Positions 12,216 to 26,103 are shown, counted from the first letter of the stretch. The stretch is 64,000 nucleotides of DNA from Haematobia irritans (GCF_050003625.1 NC_134400.1:52456066-52520065); one strand, 5' to 3'. Program-made: numbers and translations. Notes: generated by a model not told the origin, from the letters alone.

Positions 12216-13055
12216 TATGGAGGTGGATAGATTTGATACTTAGGTATGAAATCTAACTAATTCTGATTTTACGATATTTTCCACTTTCCAGACACAGTGT
12301 GCTTGGTTTAATGTGCCACAGAACCAAAGGACAATAATTTCCTGGTACGAGTTCTGATAAATGAATAGATTGTCGTTGTTCAATGATATCCCATCACAAC
12401 AGGTCACAAATAGCTTAGGTTTCGATTTAGAAGCCATTCTGCTTTGGTTAGATATGGAGGAGTTCTCGTATAGAGGTACTCGTTTTGACTAACAATACTC
12501 ATGTGAGAGTACAACTTTGAAGGGATGTATGAGAGGCACGTATATGTATGCATTGCCATCAATAACAGATACTCGTATCTCTCTGGCTGTGTTATTTTTC
12601 TTTTGCTTCTTTTGCTTTCTCAGCCATGGCCTCATCTAGCAAAGTTTTTGTTGGTTTTACTGCTGACACACAATATTACCCTGTTAACATTGAGTGAAAT
12701 GCTTGTTGCCAGCAATGGCAAGGTATACAAAGATGTTATTGAGTTTGATTACATGGAGAAAGAATAAAACTGGATGCGAGTACTTGAAAACCATCCATGT
12801 TCAATAACCAGAAACCTGATTATCTCCTGTGCTTACTTACACATTGTGTTGTCAAAGAAAATGATGATAATGAAAAGGTCCAATGATTATTATTAACTCC
12901 ATTCTCCACATAATGGCTTCAGGCAGAAGGTAGCCTTTGTTTCTAATGCAACTATAGCATTAGACATCAACGATAATACCAGTACAACTACAATTGGATT
13001 TTGAAAACCGGTTGTATCACCGTATCACAATGCACATTAAGAAAAAAAATATTTC
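12216..13055. other. No recognised feature
   Basis: Open frames at 12240-12437 (minus) and 12525-12767 (plus) show no domain. No element ends were seen. Confidence 0.35.
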
Positions 13056-13059
13056 AGGA

Positions 13060-13460
13060 TATGTTTCTCTATGAAAAAAATACTGGCCTAATATGATAGA
13101 TTATACAGCCTAAATTTTAGGATACATTATTTACACTCTATTAAGAAAAAATCTTTAAAATAAAGATATTTTAATTGAAAGAAAATCCATAATCATTGCT
13201 TTAGATTTTTATTAAATTTAGGACACGAATCTTTGAAATTTGTGTCCCTCCGTAAAAGGCATATGTTTTTGAAGTAGGACAAATTTTCCTCAATGATTTA
13301 AGGAAGTAAACTTAAACATTTTTTTTATTTTCGATTATTTTAACGAGTTTCTTTCTCCGCAAAATTTATTTGCCTTAATATGCATGAATTTACTGCTTAA
13401 TTGTACATAAAGTAATTTCTTCTCCAAAATGTAATTTTCCTTCGAATAAAAGCAACATAA
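13060..13460 (-). mobile_element. Degenerate TA-MITE (CACTGAAAA family) remnant
   Basis: Segments such as GAAATTTGTGTCCCTCCG and TTTAGGACACGAATC match, inverted, the inner part of the copy at 19525-21960. Clear ends and TA flanks are missing. Confidence 0.4.
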
Positions 13461-14357
13461 ACGAGTTCCTTTCCTGCGTGTAAAAAAATCCAACCAGTGA
13501 CGGTATCAAATGGATTCTAACAAATCATATCGACAAACTTTAGTGAACTTTTTAATTTATGTTCCTTTCTGTAGAACTGCAACAAGAAGCACGTATTGTG
13601 TTCAGCTACTACTTCGGATTCTCACAAGGCATGTTTTTTTACTCAACTAACTTTTCAATGATATTTTCCATGTTTTTTTTTTTTTTTTGGTCTCTTCGTA
13701 GAAAGTGCTACTCAAAGCAACGAAGAACTAGTGCGAATTCATTGAAGTAGAAAACAAAGTTATCAAACTATTCTTTGGCCGTTTATATATGGTAGGTGGG
13801 AGTTTAAATAGGATTTGCTAGTAGATGTAAAACCACTTCGTAGTCGTGTAGTCACCTAAAACAAAAATATTGCTTATGTTCACATGACTTAGGAAAACTT
13901 ATCCGCCACACGTCCATATCTGTCAGTAGAGAGAACTTTTTTCCCTAAAGTTACTTCAGCGATTGTTTGACACAAAAAGAAAAACAAGTTTATAGTAATT
14001 TGTAATTGCTCTCCTTTTGGAGGTAACTATGAGCCATCGATGGTTGGTACTAAATGCTTAATTAGCCTTCAGTAATGCCTCTACTGTAGATTATGGATCC
14101 CTTTGGAAATTGTATACAAGTAGACTATGAATATTGGAGGCCACACTTAAATATAGTATAGTGAATTGGTTTAAAAAAGACTTTCGCCGTATCAAAAGAT
14201 AAGTCACATTTGAAGATCGATATATGCATATGTCTTTTAGTAGGGGCCTAAGTGAACACCGCAAAATATTTATTTATTTCAAATATATTACATAAATATT
14301 GACCTACTATGAAATATTATGCAACTTAAATTTTAGAATACTCCCATGCATGACCCT
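13461..14357. other. No recognised feature
   Basis: AT-rich DNA with a T-run at about 13673-13688. The open frame 13559-13750 has a low-complexity Phe-rich stretch and no motif. Confidence 0.35.
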
Positions 14358-14361
14358 TTAA

Positions 14362-14614
14362 CCCTAGCTTAGACACCAAATTTTTTTCCACAATATTTAC
14401 ATTTGTGAATAGTGGCAGATTTTGAAGAAAAATACAAAAAATGTATTGAAAAATTGCGATATTATAAAAATATTGTTACATTTGTACATATTATGAAAGA
14501 GCACGACAATTAGCCACTGAGTCCAAATTTCATAAAAATCGGATAAATATTGTTGAAATGGCAAGAGTGTCAAAAATGAAATATTTACATTTGTATATAG
14601 TGCCAAAGCTAGGG
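14362..14614. mobile_element. piggyBac-like MITE with TTAA target duplication
   Basis: The 253-bp element starts CCCTAGCTTAG and ends AAAGCTAGGG, flanked on both sides by TTAA (14358-14361 and 14615-14618). TTAA targets and ends beginning CCCTAG are the known signature of piggyBac transposons. Subterminal inverted copies of AATATTTACATTTGT are also visible. There is no transposase; the open frame 14397-14606 is spurious. Confidence 0.7.
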
Positions 14615-14826
14615 TTAAAAATGTAACTAATTCTCTTTTTCATCCGTTCAATGGAGGTGGAGAAAGTCTTTGACATAAATTCAGTACTTCAGTATATAAT
14701 ATTTTGGTGAAGTGTGGGATTTCCTTTTGAACGATCTTATTATAATTTCACTTTTACACAGAAAAATAAGTAAGGAAACTCTAAAGTCGGGCGGGGACGA
14801 GTACATTATACCCTGCACCACTTTAT

Positions 14827-17800
14827 TATACCCTCCATCATAGGATGGGGGTATATTAACTTTGTCATTCCGTTTGTAACACATCGAAATATTGCTCTAA
14901 GACCCCATAAAGTATATATATTCTGGGTCGTGGTGAAATTCTGAGTCGATCTAAGCATGTCCGTCCGTCCGTCCGTCCGTCTGTTGAAATCACGCTAACT
15001 TCCGAACGAAACAAGCTATCGACTTGAAACTTGGCACAAGTAGTTGTTATCGATGTAGGTCGGATGGTATTGAAAATGGGCCATATCGGTCCACTTTACG
15101 TATAGCCCCCACATAAATGGACCCTCAGATTTGGCTTGTGGAGCCTCTAACAGAAGCATATTTCATCCGATCCGGCTGAAATTTGGTACATGGTGTTGGT
15201 ATATGGTCTCTAACAACCATGCAAAAATTGGTCCATATCGGTCCATAATTATATATAGCCCCCATATAAACCGATCCCCAGATTTGGTTTGCGGAGCCTC
15301 AAAGAGAAGCAAATTTCATCCGATCCGGCTGAAATTTGGTACATGATGTTGGTATATGGTCTCTAAACACCATGCAAAAATTGGTCCATATCGGTCCTTA
15401 ATTATATATAGCCCCCATATAAACCGATCCCCAGATTTGGCTTGTGGAGCCTCTAAGAGAAGCATATTTCATCCGATCCGGCTGAAATTTGGTACATGGT
15501 GTTGGTATATGGTCTCTAACAATCATGCAAAAATTGGTCCACATCGGTCCATAATTATATATAGCGCACATATAAACCGATCCCAAGATTTGGGTTGCGG
15601 AGCCTCTAAGAGAAGCAAATTGCACCCGATCCGGCTGAAATTTGGTACATGGTATTGGTATATGGTCTCTAGTAACCGTTCAAAAATTGGTCCATATCGG
15701 TCCATAATTATATATAGCCCCCATATAAAACGTTCTCCAGATTTGACCTCCGGAGCCTCTTGGAGGAGCAAAATTCATCCGATCCGGTTCGAATTAGGAA
15801 CGTGGTGTTAGTATATGGTCGCTAACAACCATACCAAAATTGGTCCAATCACACAAAAATTGGTCCATATCGGTTCATAATCATGGTTGCCACTAGAGCC
15901 AAAAATAATCTATCAAAATTTTATTTCTATAGAAAATTTTGTCAAAATTTTATTTCTAGAGAAAATTTTGTTAAAATTTTATTCGGTTCATAATAAAATT
16001 TTCATCATTGTCAAAATTTTATTTCTATAGAAAATTTTGTTCAAAAGTTTATTTATATAGAAAATGTTGTTAAAATTTTATTTCTGTAGACATTTTTGTC
16101 AAAATTTTCTTTCTATAGAAAATTTTGTGAAAATTTTTATTTCTATAGAAAAGTTTGTGAAAATTTTATTTCTATAGAAAAATTTTTATACCCTCCATCA
16201 TAGGATGGGGGTATATTAACTTTGTCATTCCGTTTGTAACACATCGAAATATTGCTCTAAGACCCCATAAAGTATATATATTCTGGGTCGTGGTGAAATT
16301 CTGAGTCGATCTAAGCATGTCCGTCCGTCCGTCCGTCCGTCCGTCCGTCTGTTGAAACCACGCTAACTTCCGAACGAAACAAGCTATCGACTTGAAACTT
16401 GGCACAAGTAGTTGTTATCAATGTAGGGCGGATGGTATTGAAAATGGGCCATATCGGTCCACTTTTACGTATAGCCCCCATATAAAGGGACCCTCAGATT
16501 TGGCTTGTGGAGCCTCTAACAGAAGCATATTTCATCCGATCCGGCTGAAATTTGGTATATGGTGTTGGTATATGGTCCCTAACAACCATGCAAAAATTGG
16601 TCCACATCGGTCCATAATTATATATAGCCCCCATATAAACCGATCTCCAGATTTGGCTTGCGAAGCCTCAAAGAGAAGCAAATTGCATCCGATCCGGCTG
16701 AAATTTGGTACATGGTATTGGTATATGGTCTCTAGCAACCGTGCAAAAATTGGTCCACATCGGTCCATAATTATATATAGCGCACATATAAACCGATCCC
16801 CAGATTTGGGTTGCGGAGCCTCTAAGAGAAGCAAATTTCATCCGATCCGGCTGAAATTTGGTACATGATGTTGGTATATGGTCTCTAACAACCATGCAAA
16901 AATTGGTCCATATCGGTCCTTAATTATATATAGCCCCCATATAAACCGATCCCCAGATTTGGTTTGTGGAGCCTCTAAGAGAAGCATATTTCATCCGATC
17001 CGGCTGAAATTTGGTACATGGTGTTGGTATATGGTCTCTAACAATCGTGCAAAAATTGGTCCACATCGGTCCATAATTATATATAGCCCCCATATAAACC
17101 GATCTCCAGATTTGGCTTGCGAAGCCTCAAAGAGAAGCAAATTGCATCCGATCCGGCTGAAATTTGGTACATGGTATTGGTATATGGTCTCTAGTAACCG
17201 TGCAAAAATTGGTCCACATCGGTCCATAATTATATATAGCGCACATATAAACCGATCCCCAGATTTGGGTTGCGGAGCCTCTAAGAGAAGCAAATTGCAT
17301 CCGATCCGGCTGAAATTTGGTACATGGTATTGGTATATGGTCTCTAGCAACCGTTCAAAAATTGGTCCATATCGGTCCATAATTATATATAGCCCCCATA
17401 TAAAACGTTCTCCAGATTTGACCTCCGGAGCCTCTTGGAGGAGCAAAATTCATCCGATCCGGTTCGAATTAGGAACGTGGTGTTAGGTTAGGTTATGTGG
17501 CAGCCCGATGTATCAGGCTCACTTAGACTATTCAGTCCATTGTGATACCACAGTGGTGAACTTCTCTCTTATCACTGAGTGCTGCCCGATTCCATGTTAA
17601 GCTCAATGACAAGGGACCTCCTTTTTATAGCCGAGTCCGAACGGCGTTCCACATTGCAGTGAAACCGCTTAGAGAAGCTTTGTAACCCTCAGAAATGTCA
17701 CCAGCATTACTGAGGTGGGATAATCCACCGCTGAAAAACTTTTTGGTGTTCGGTCGTAGCAGGAATCGAACCCACGACCTTGTGTATGCAAGGCGGGCAT

Positions 17801-18506
17801 ACTAACCATTGCACCACGGTGGCTCAACGTGGTGTTAGTATATGGTCACTAACAACCATACCAAAATTGGTCCAATCACACAAAAATTGGTCCATATCGG
17901 TTCATAATCATGGTTGCCACTAGAGCCAAAAATAATCTACCAAAATTTTATTTCTATAGAAAATTTTGTCAAAATTTTATTTCTAGAGAAAATTTTGTTA
18001 AAATTTTATTCGGTTCATAATAAAATTTTCATCATTGTCAAAATTTTATTTCTATAGAAAATTTTGTTCAAAAGTTTATTTATATAGAAAATGTTGTTAA
18101 AATTTTATTTCTCTAGACATTTTTGTCAAAATTTTCTTTCTATAGAAAATTTTGTGAAAATTTTAATTTCTATAGAAAAGTTTGTGAAAATTTTATTTCT
18201 ATAGAAAATTTTGTTAAAATTTTATTTCTGTAGAAAATTTGGTCAAAATTTTATGTCTGCTTTGTCAAACTGAATTATATACGTATTGGATCGATCTTTT
18301 TGATTTAATATATACCACGTATGGACTTACATACAATTTAGAAGATGGTGTTAGGAGGTTTTAAGATACCTTGCCATCGGCAGGCGTTACCGCAACTTAA
18401 GTAATTCGATTGTGGGTGGCAGTGTTTAGAAGAAGTTTCTACGCAATCCATGATGGAGGGTACATAAGCTTCGGCCTGGCCGAACTTACGGCCGTATATA
18501 CTTGTT
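14827..18506 (-). mobile_element. HINE-A copy 3, inverted, with duplicated 3' half
   Basis: Reading the minus strand, the 5' hairpin is at 18455-18506 and there are two 3' hairpin ends, at 16187 and 14827, each followed by a GTCC microsatellite (16318-16348 and 14958-14982). The 153-bp and 29-bp arrays occur twice (15060-16186 and 16430-18240) and are nearly identical, so this is either a nested pair or a copy with a duplicated 3' half. All visible ends carry the ATC variant of the subterminal repeat. A SINE is inserted at 17487-17825. Confidence 0.75.
17487..17825 (-). mobile_element. tRNA-derived SINE, complete, with 13-bp target duplication
   Basis: On the minus strand the element starts AGCCACCGTGGTGCAATGG (A-box-like region) with a B-box GGTTCGATTCC (complement at about 17763-17773), so the head is tRNA-related. 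It ends in a tail of AACCTAACCTAAC. It lies in a HINE-A and is flanked by the 13-bp duplication AACGTGGTGTTAG at 17474-17486 and 17826-17838, diagnostic of LINE-type target-primed insertion. It carries no protein. The last 60 bases before the tail match the LINE 3' end at 46960-47040. Confidence 0.9.
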
Positions 18507-19135
18507 ATTATTTTTGATACAATATCACATCCGTCAAATGTATTGGGAGCTATATATAAAGGTTTGTCCCAAATACATACATTTAAATATCACTCGAACT
18601 GGACAGAATTTGATAGACATCTACAAAATCTATAGACTCAAAATTTAAGTCGGCTAATGCACTAGGGTGGAACACAATGTTAGTAAAAAATATGGGAAAC
18701 ATTTAAATCTGAAGCCATTTTAAGGAAACTTCGCAAACGTTTACTTATGATTTATCGCTCGATATATATGTATTAGAAGTCATTTTTACAACTTTTCGAT
18801 CGGAGTAAAAGATTGGCCACTTGGTCATATGAGTGTAAATCGGGCGAACGATATATATGGGAGCTATATCTAAATCTGAACCGATTTCAATTAAATTTGG
18901 CACACTTGACTACACTACTAATTGTACTCCTAGTGCAAAATTTCAACCAAATTGGGGTAAAACTTTTGCTGTTGGGACCGTATTAGTCCATATCGGGCGA
19001 AAGATATACATGGGAGCTATATCTAAATCTGAACCGATTTCAATAAAATTTGGCACACTTGACTATAGTACTAATTGTTCTTCTTGTGCAACATTTTAGG
19101 CAAATTAGGGTAAAACTCAAAGTCCATGTCAGGCG

Positions 19136-19373
<238 letters not shown>

Positions 19374-19825
19374 CAAACATATGCACTAACTTATAATACC
19401 CTGTTCCACAGTGTGGCGCAGGGTATAAATAAATATATATATAATAAAATAATAAAAATATTTATCAAAAAAAGTTATTAAACGTTTGATATAGTTTTGT
19501 ATTAATAATTTGAATTTCTTTGTACACTAAAAAAAAACTTTATTTGGATCTAAAGATTTTGACCTTCCCCTAAGGATTTTGGTATTGATTCCGAGCCAAA
19601 GATGTGGCTTCTTTAAAAAAAAATTAACGACCTATCTGGCTTTAACTCTATGACCAATAAAATTAAAATTAGAATACAGATCTCATTTATCAAAATTGCA
19701 TTCTCTTTTCACGGTTTATTAATAAAGGTACTCACGTACAAACAAATGCCAGGTTAAAAATCCAAATTATAACAGATACTTCAAAGTAAAAAATGTTTTC
19801 TTAATTCAAAAAAAAAAAAAAAAAA

Positions 19826-21628
19826 AACAAGTATATAAGGCCGCAAGTTCGGCCAGGCCGAATCTTATGTACCCACCACCATGGATTGCGTAGAAACTTC
19901 TACTTATATGGGGGCTATATACAATTATGAACTTGATATGGACCATTTTTTGTGTGATTGGGGATCGATTTATCTGAGGGCCATATATAACTATAGGCCG
20001 ATATGGACCTAGTTAGGCATGGTTGTTAACGACTATATACTAGCACAATGTACCAAATTTCAACTCACTCGGATTAAATTTGCTCCTCCAAGAGGTTCCA
20101 AAACCAAATCTCGGGATCGGTTTATATGGGGCTATGCACGATTATGGACTGATATGGACCATTTTTGGCATGGTTGTTAAATATCATATACTACCACCAC
20201 GTACCAAATTTCAAGCAGATCGGATGAATTTTGCTTCTCCAAAAGGCACCGCAGGTCAAATCTGGGGATCGGTTTATATGGGAGCTATATATAATTATGG
20301 ACTGATATGAACCAATTCCTGCATGGTTGTTGGATACCATATACCAACATCACGTACCAAATTCCAACCGAATGGGAAGAACTTTGCCCTTCCAAGGGGC
20401 TCTGGGGGTCAAATCTGGGGATCGGTTTATATGGGGCCTATATATAATTATGGACCGATATCGACCAATTTTTGCATGGGAGTTTGAGGCCATATATTAA
20501 CACCACGTACCAAATTTCAACTTAATCAGATGAATTTTGGTCTTCCAAGGGGTTCCGGAGGTCAAATCTGGTGATCGGTTTATATGGGGGCTATATAATT
20601 ATGAACCGATGTGGACCAATTTTTGCATGGTTGTTAGAGACCATATACTAACATTACGTACCAAATTTCAGCCGGATCGGATGAAATTTGCTTCTCTTAG
20701 AGGCCTCGCAAGCCAAATCGGAGGATCGGTTTATATGGGGGCTATATATAATTATGGACCGATGTGGACCAAGTTTTGCATGGTTGTTAGAGACCATATA
20801 CTAACACCATGTACCAAATTTCAGCCGGATCGGATGAAATTTGCTTCTCTTAGAGGCCTCGCAAGCCAAATCGGGGGATCGGTTTATATGGGGGCTATAT
20901 ATAATTATGGACCGATGTGGACCAGTTTTTGCATGGTTGTTAGATACCATATACTGACACCATGTACCAAATTTCAGCCGGATCGGATGACATTTGCTTC
21001 TCTTAGGGGCCTCGCAAACCAAATCGGAGGATCGGTTTATATGGGGGCTATATATAATTATGAAGCGATGTGGACCAATTTTTGCGTGGTTGTTAGAGAC
21101 CATATACTAACACCATGTACCAAATTTCAGCCGGATCGGATGAAATTTGCTTCTCTTAGAGGCCTCGCAAGCCAAATCGGGGGATCGGTTTATATGGGGG
21201 CTATATATAATTATGGACCGATGTGGACCAGTTTTTGCATGGTTGTTAGAGACCATATACTGACACCATGTACCAAATTTCAGCCGGATCGGATGAAAGT
21301 TGCTTCTCTTAGAGGCCTCGCAAGCCAAATTTTGGGGTCCGTTTATATGGGGGCTATACGTAAAAGTGGACCGATATGGTCCATTTGCAATACAATCCGA
21401 CCTACATCAATAACAGCTACTTGTGCCAAGTTTCAAGTCGATAGCTTGTTTCGTTCGGAAGTTAGCGTGATTTCAACAGACGGACGGACGGACATGCTCA
21501 GATCGACTCAGAATTTCACCACGACCCAGAATATATATACTTTATGGGGTCTTAGAGCAATATTTCGATGTGTTACAAACGGAATGACAAAGTTAATATA
21601 CCCCCCATCCTATGGTGGTGGGTATAAA
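19826..21628 (+). mobile_element. HINE-A copy 4, complete
   Basis: The 5' end ACAAGTATATAAGGCCGC with hairpin TTCGGCCAGGCCGAA and motif ACCCACCACCATGG is followed by 153-bp units, a short GACG repeat (21478-21492) and the 3' end TATGGTGGTGGGTATA. The 29-bp array is absent. This is the only HINE-A here with CCCACCACC, and the 3' end shows the matching GGTGGTGGG. Confidence 0.85.
20600..21340 (+). repeat. 153-bp tandem array, best-preserved block
   Basis: About five units of 153 bp (51 codons) are repeated with few changes. Each contains TTTATATGGGGGCTATATAT, GGACCGATGTGGACCA and CAGCCGGATCGGATGA. Because 153 is a multiple of three, one frame stays open through the array and produces the 377-codon frame 20537-21670, which also reads through the HINE 3' region. 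It is repeat-derived, not a gene. Confidence 0.9.
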
Positions 21629-21960
21629 AAAGTTAAACCAAAGACGCTAAATTCTCAAAATAAGTCTTAGCCTATATTTGAAGCGTTTTTATCTTAAATC
21701 TAAAGTTACAATATTTCAGTTAATTTAAGAACGATGTCTTTTTACTTTAAGGAAAATTAGCCTTGGTTCAAGACATGGGACTTTAACGGAGGGACGCAAA
21801 TTTATAAAATTTGTGTCCTAAATTTGAAGCAAAGATTATAAACTTAATTTTAATTAAAATTTCATTATTTAAAAAAATTGTCTTTAATATTTTGTAAATT
21901 TCGCATCCTCAAAATTTAGGTTGCGTAATCTTTAATATCACGTCAATATTTTTTTCAGTG

Positions 21961-22572
21961 TAGCTTTTGTATTTGATAAAAGTTGTTGGGATATCAACGC
22001 CGAAATGTACGAGTATTTTATGAATAATATTTGAAAACACTTTTGATAAGATTTTGTCAATTGGTTGGTCGGTAAAAAATCCACGAATTGATAAAAATTT
22101 CGTGTGTGAGTTATGAGTTTTATATCAGATGTTGCACATATACATACACATCTGCACATTAATTTGTAGTTTCCAGAGAAAACAAAAAAATGTATTGATT
22201 TCCTCACTTTTCGTATGAGAATGGACAAAAGGATTTAGAAACCTTGAAAATGTTGAAAAATAATAGTTGTGTTCCACTACGTACTACTAGTTACTACTTT
22301 TATTAGTTTTTACTAGAAACCGTTCCTCAACCCCAAAAAATAGTAAAAGTAGAAAACAATTTTAAGAGAACATTGTAAAAATGCATGTCTCTTTTAAAAT
22401 TTTTTTTACTACAAGTTCTTGGTTCTTGGGCATCTTTCCATCGCAATAAGGATTTCAAAGTTTCCTGAAAAAAAATGCCATTTGTCAAAATAACTGCGAT
22501 AATAAAGTATTTAACGTACCTGCTTCCATGTTTTGAAAAAAATTTTCAAATCACAATACTTTTTTTGGTTTT
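21961..22572. other. No recognised feature
   Basis: Sequence between the TA-MITE and HINE-A copy 5. Contains a run of CTACTACTAG-like motifs (22270-22310). Nothing could be assigned. Confidence 0.35.
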
Positions 22573-24027
22573 TATACCCTCCATCATAGGATGGGGGTAT
22601 ATTAACTTTGTCATTCCGTTTGTAACACATCGAAATATTGCTCTAAGACCCCATAAAGTATATATATTCTGGGTCGTGGTGAAATTCTGAGTCGATCTAA
22701 GCATGTCCGTCCGTCCGTCCGTCCGTCCGTCCGTCTGTTGAAATCACGCTAACTTCCGAACGAAACAAGCTATCGACTTGAAACTTGGCACAAGTAGTTG
22801 TTATCGATGTAGGTCGGATGGTATTGAAAATGGGCCATATCGGTCCACTTTTACGTATAGCCCCCATATAAAGGGACCCTCAGATTTGGCTTGTGGAGCC
22901 TCTAACAGAAGCATATTTCATCCGATCCGGCTGAAATTTGGTACATGGTGTTGGTATATGGTCTCTAACAACCATGCAAAAATTGGTCCACATCGTTCCA
23001 TAATTATATATAGCCCCCATATAAACCGATCCCCAGATTTGGCTTGCGGAGCCTAAAAGAGAAGCAAATTTCATCCGATCCGGCTGAAATTTGGTACATG
23101 GTGTTCGTATATGGTCTCTAACAACCATGCAAAAATTGGTCCACATCGGTCCATAATTATATATAGCCCCCATATAAACCGATCCCCAGATTTGGCTTGC
23201 GGAGCCTAAAAGAGAAGCAAATTTATTCCGATCCGGCTGAAATTTGGTACATGGTGTTGTTATATGGTCTTTAACAACCATGCAAAAATTGGTCCACATC
23301 GGTCCATAATTATATATAGCCCCCATATAAACCGATCCCCAGATTTGGCTTGTGGAGCCTCTAAGAGAAGCATATTTCATCCGATCCGGCTGAAATTTGG
23401 TACATGGTGTTGGTATATGGTCTCTAACAATCACGCAAAAATTGGTCCACATCGGTCCATAATTATATATAACCCCCATATAAACCGATCCCCAGATTTG
23501 GCTTGCGGAGCCTCAAAGAGAAGCAAATTTCATCCGATCCGGCTGAAATTTCGTACATGATGTTGGTACATGGTCTCTAACAACCATGCAAAAATTGGTC
23601 CACATCGCTTCATAATTATATATAGCCCCCATATAAACCGATCCCCAGATTTGGCTTGCGAAGTCTCCAAGAGAAGCAAATTTCATCCAAGCCGGTTGTA
23701 ATTTGGAACATGGTGTTAGTATATGATCTTTAACAACCGTGCCAGAATTGGTCCATATCGGTCCATAATTATATATAGCCCCCATACTCCAGATTTGACC
23801 TCCGGAGCCTCTTGGATGGGCAAAATTCATCCGATCCGGTTCAAATTAGGAAAGTGGTGTTAGTATATGGTCGCTAACAACCATACCAAAATTGGTCCAA
23901 TCACACAAAATTGGTCCATATCGGTTCATAATCATGGTTGCCACTAGAGCCAAAAATAATCTACCAAAATTTTATTTCTATAGAAAATTTTGTCAAAATG
24001 TTATTTCTATAGAAAATTTTGTCAAAA
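22573..24027 (-). mobile_element. HINE-A copy 5, 5' truncated
   Basis: On the minus strand the 3' hairpin is at 22573-22605, followed by a GTCC microsatellite (22706-22738), six to seven 153-bp units and the beginning of the 29-bp array. It breaks off at about 24027 before the 5' hairpin. Confidence 0.8.
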
Positions 24028-24360
24028 CCCCCCGAAATGAATGAATATTTTTATATAAATAAATATATATTTTTAGCTGCATAGAAAAAACTTATCGAAG
24101 ATGTTGAAGAAAAGCTGGAGGTTTTATTTTGAAAAACGTTTACCTATAAAACTTGCACAAATCATAGAATACTAGTTGAAAAGCCCGTCAAACGACGGTC
24201 GAAAAAACAATTTGTTTTTGTTCTCGCACCACAAATTTCATTTTTGGAAAATGTCTTTCTGCTTTTTATGTGTGTTTGTTGTTCTTTGTGTGAACATGAC
24301 TCGCTATGTTTGGCCATAGCAACAACAATGAAACAGCCAAACACACATGTGTAAATGAAA
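24028..24360. other. Unassigned flank of an hAT pseudogene
   Basis: No clear coding sequence was found. It may include degraded upstream hAT transposon sequence, but I cannot show that. Confidence 0.3.
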
Positions 24361-24483
24361 TGGCGCAAAACCTGCGAAAAGAACCTGCCTAATTCAGCGA
24401 TGGAAGCACTTGGAGAGTGCAATAAAGTGATATTTCCAAACGTTCATATTCTTTTAAAAATTTTGGTCACTTTGCCAGTTACT

Positions 24484-26103
24484 CAGGGATGGAAGAAAGT
24501 ACAAAAAAGGTATTTTTTGAGCGGAAAGGTACTTTTTTTTTAAATTTCAACAAAAATTTCACTGGAAGATTATTGTCAAGAGACTAAATTTTAAAGAAAA
24601 TAAAATTTTGACAAATTTTTCTATATAAATAAAATTTTGCAAAAATTTTCTATAGAAATAAAATTTTGCAAAAAAAATGTTGCAACATTTTTTCTATAGA
24701 AATAAAATTTTGCAAAATTTCCTATAGAAATAACATTTTTACAAAATTTTCAATTGAAATAAAATTTTGACAAAATTTTCTATAAAAATACAATTTTGCA
24801 AAAATTCTATATAGAAATAAAAATCGATAATATAGAATCGCATTCTTTTTTCGACTAAAACATTCTTGAAGTTCAATAAAATCCTGTTTTTGACTATGTC
24901 TTTTACAAAATCAAGATTTTCTTCCCACATAAACATATCTGTTTTGCCATATTTGTAAAAGACTATTAGCAAATAAGGTTGATAAAGACTTTCTCAAAAT
25001 ATTAAAATATTTTGTCAAAGCTATTGTACCATAAATCTGATATCGACTCAAAAATGTCTACACAAAAGGTACTAAATCCCACTAAGCATTGAAATTTTAG
25101 CTTTTGCATCGGATATCATTTGATAAAATACGAAAAAAAATTTAAATCTTTTCATTACTTGTTCGTCGTTAAATTCAACGCTTATGCGCAGATTTTGCAC
25201 CACAGTGGAAACTCGTAAATAGGTTTTCAAATTCTGGGGGTGGGGGTCTAAAATTTTTCTGCGGGGTCTAAGTCCCCACCCCACAGTCGTTCCTATGCCT
25301 ATGGCCTAGATCTTAAGCTAGATACACTAAAAAAAATTTATTTGGATCCCAAGATTTTGAACTTCCCTTAAGGATTTTGTTATTGATTCCGCGCCAAAGA
25401 TGCTGCTTCTTTAAAATAAAGACATTTTTAGTGACCTATCTGTCTTTAAATCTACGATCAATAAAATTAAAATTAGGATAAATATTTTATTTATCAAATT
25501 TTCATTCTCTTCGAGGTATACAAGTACAAACAGATGCCAATATAATAATAAAAATTATACCGGATACTTCGAAGTAAAAAAATATGATTTTAATTAAAAG
25601 AAAAAAAAACTTTCAACCAAAGATTCAAAAGATAAGGACGATTTCTTTAAATCAAAAATGTTTTTCTTTACATTAAGGAAGTTTTGCCTTGGCTCAAATT
25701 TCCAACATTTGTGTCCTACATATAACACTTTTTTTTTAAAGTCATGATAGTAAACTTTATTTTAATTAAAATTTCATTACATTAAAGAAATTAGTCCTTA
25801 ATATTGTGGAAATTTCGTTAATATTTTAAAATTTAGGTTGCGTGATCTTTAATTTCACGTACATAAATTTTTCAGTGTAGCTCCGTAAAAACATGCCTTA
25901 TTTTAAAGAAGCCTTATCTTTGGATCGGAATCAAAAACAAAATCATTGAAGGAATATCCATCTTCATATCCAAGTCAACTTTTCTTAATCCCAAGATTCA
26001 ATATTAATTTAAATCTTATTGTTTATTTTTTCTAAATCTACGGTACTGACCGGGGTGAAAAAGTATTGAAAAAAGTACTATAGTACTGCATTTTCCATCC
26101 CTG
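24484..26103. mobile_element. Non-autonomous hAT element with 8-bp target duplication
   Basis: Ends are CAGGGATGGAAGAAAGTAC (24484) and, inverted, CAGGGATGGAAAATGCAGTAC (26103). Both sides carry the 8-bp duplication CAGTTACT (24476-24483, 26104-26111), the standard hAT target size. The interior holds a short 29-bp array (24590-24830), a TA-MITE (25325-25877) and no transposase. The insertion point lies exactly inside the LPVTT codons of another hAT transposase. Confidence 0.9.
25325..25877. mobile_element. TA-flanked MITE (CACTAAAAA...TTTTCAGTG), complete
   Basis: A 553-bp element starts CACTAAAAAAAATTT after TA and ends TTTTTCAGTG before TA (25878-25879). It shares left-end sequence with the 19525 copy (TTATTTGGATC, AAGGATTTTG). 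It is nested in the hAT element. A further piece of the same family in inverted sense follows at 25880-26030. Confidence 0.7.

Larger units (their letters stand above)
19525..21960. mobile_element. TA-flanked MITE (CACTAAAAA...TTTCAGTG), hosting a HINE-A
   Basis: The element starts CACTAAAAAAAAAC after TA (19523-19524) and ends TTTTTTTCAGTG before TA (21961-21962). Inner motifs (GATTTTGACCTTCCCCTAAGG at the left end) recur in the copies at 25325 and, inverted, at 57220-57328. HINE-A copy 4 (19826-21628) is inserted in an A-run near its middle; without it the MITE is about 630 bp. A TA target fits Tc1/mariner-type elements but no transposase is known here. Confidence 0.65.

Noticed and set aside
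20537..21670. 377-codon open frame as a novel repeat protein
   Set aside because: It is made of five 153-bp HINE-A units plus the element's 3' region and microsatellite; other copies of the same DNA are broken, and the opposite strand is also open.
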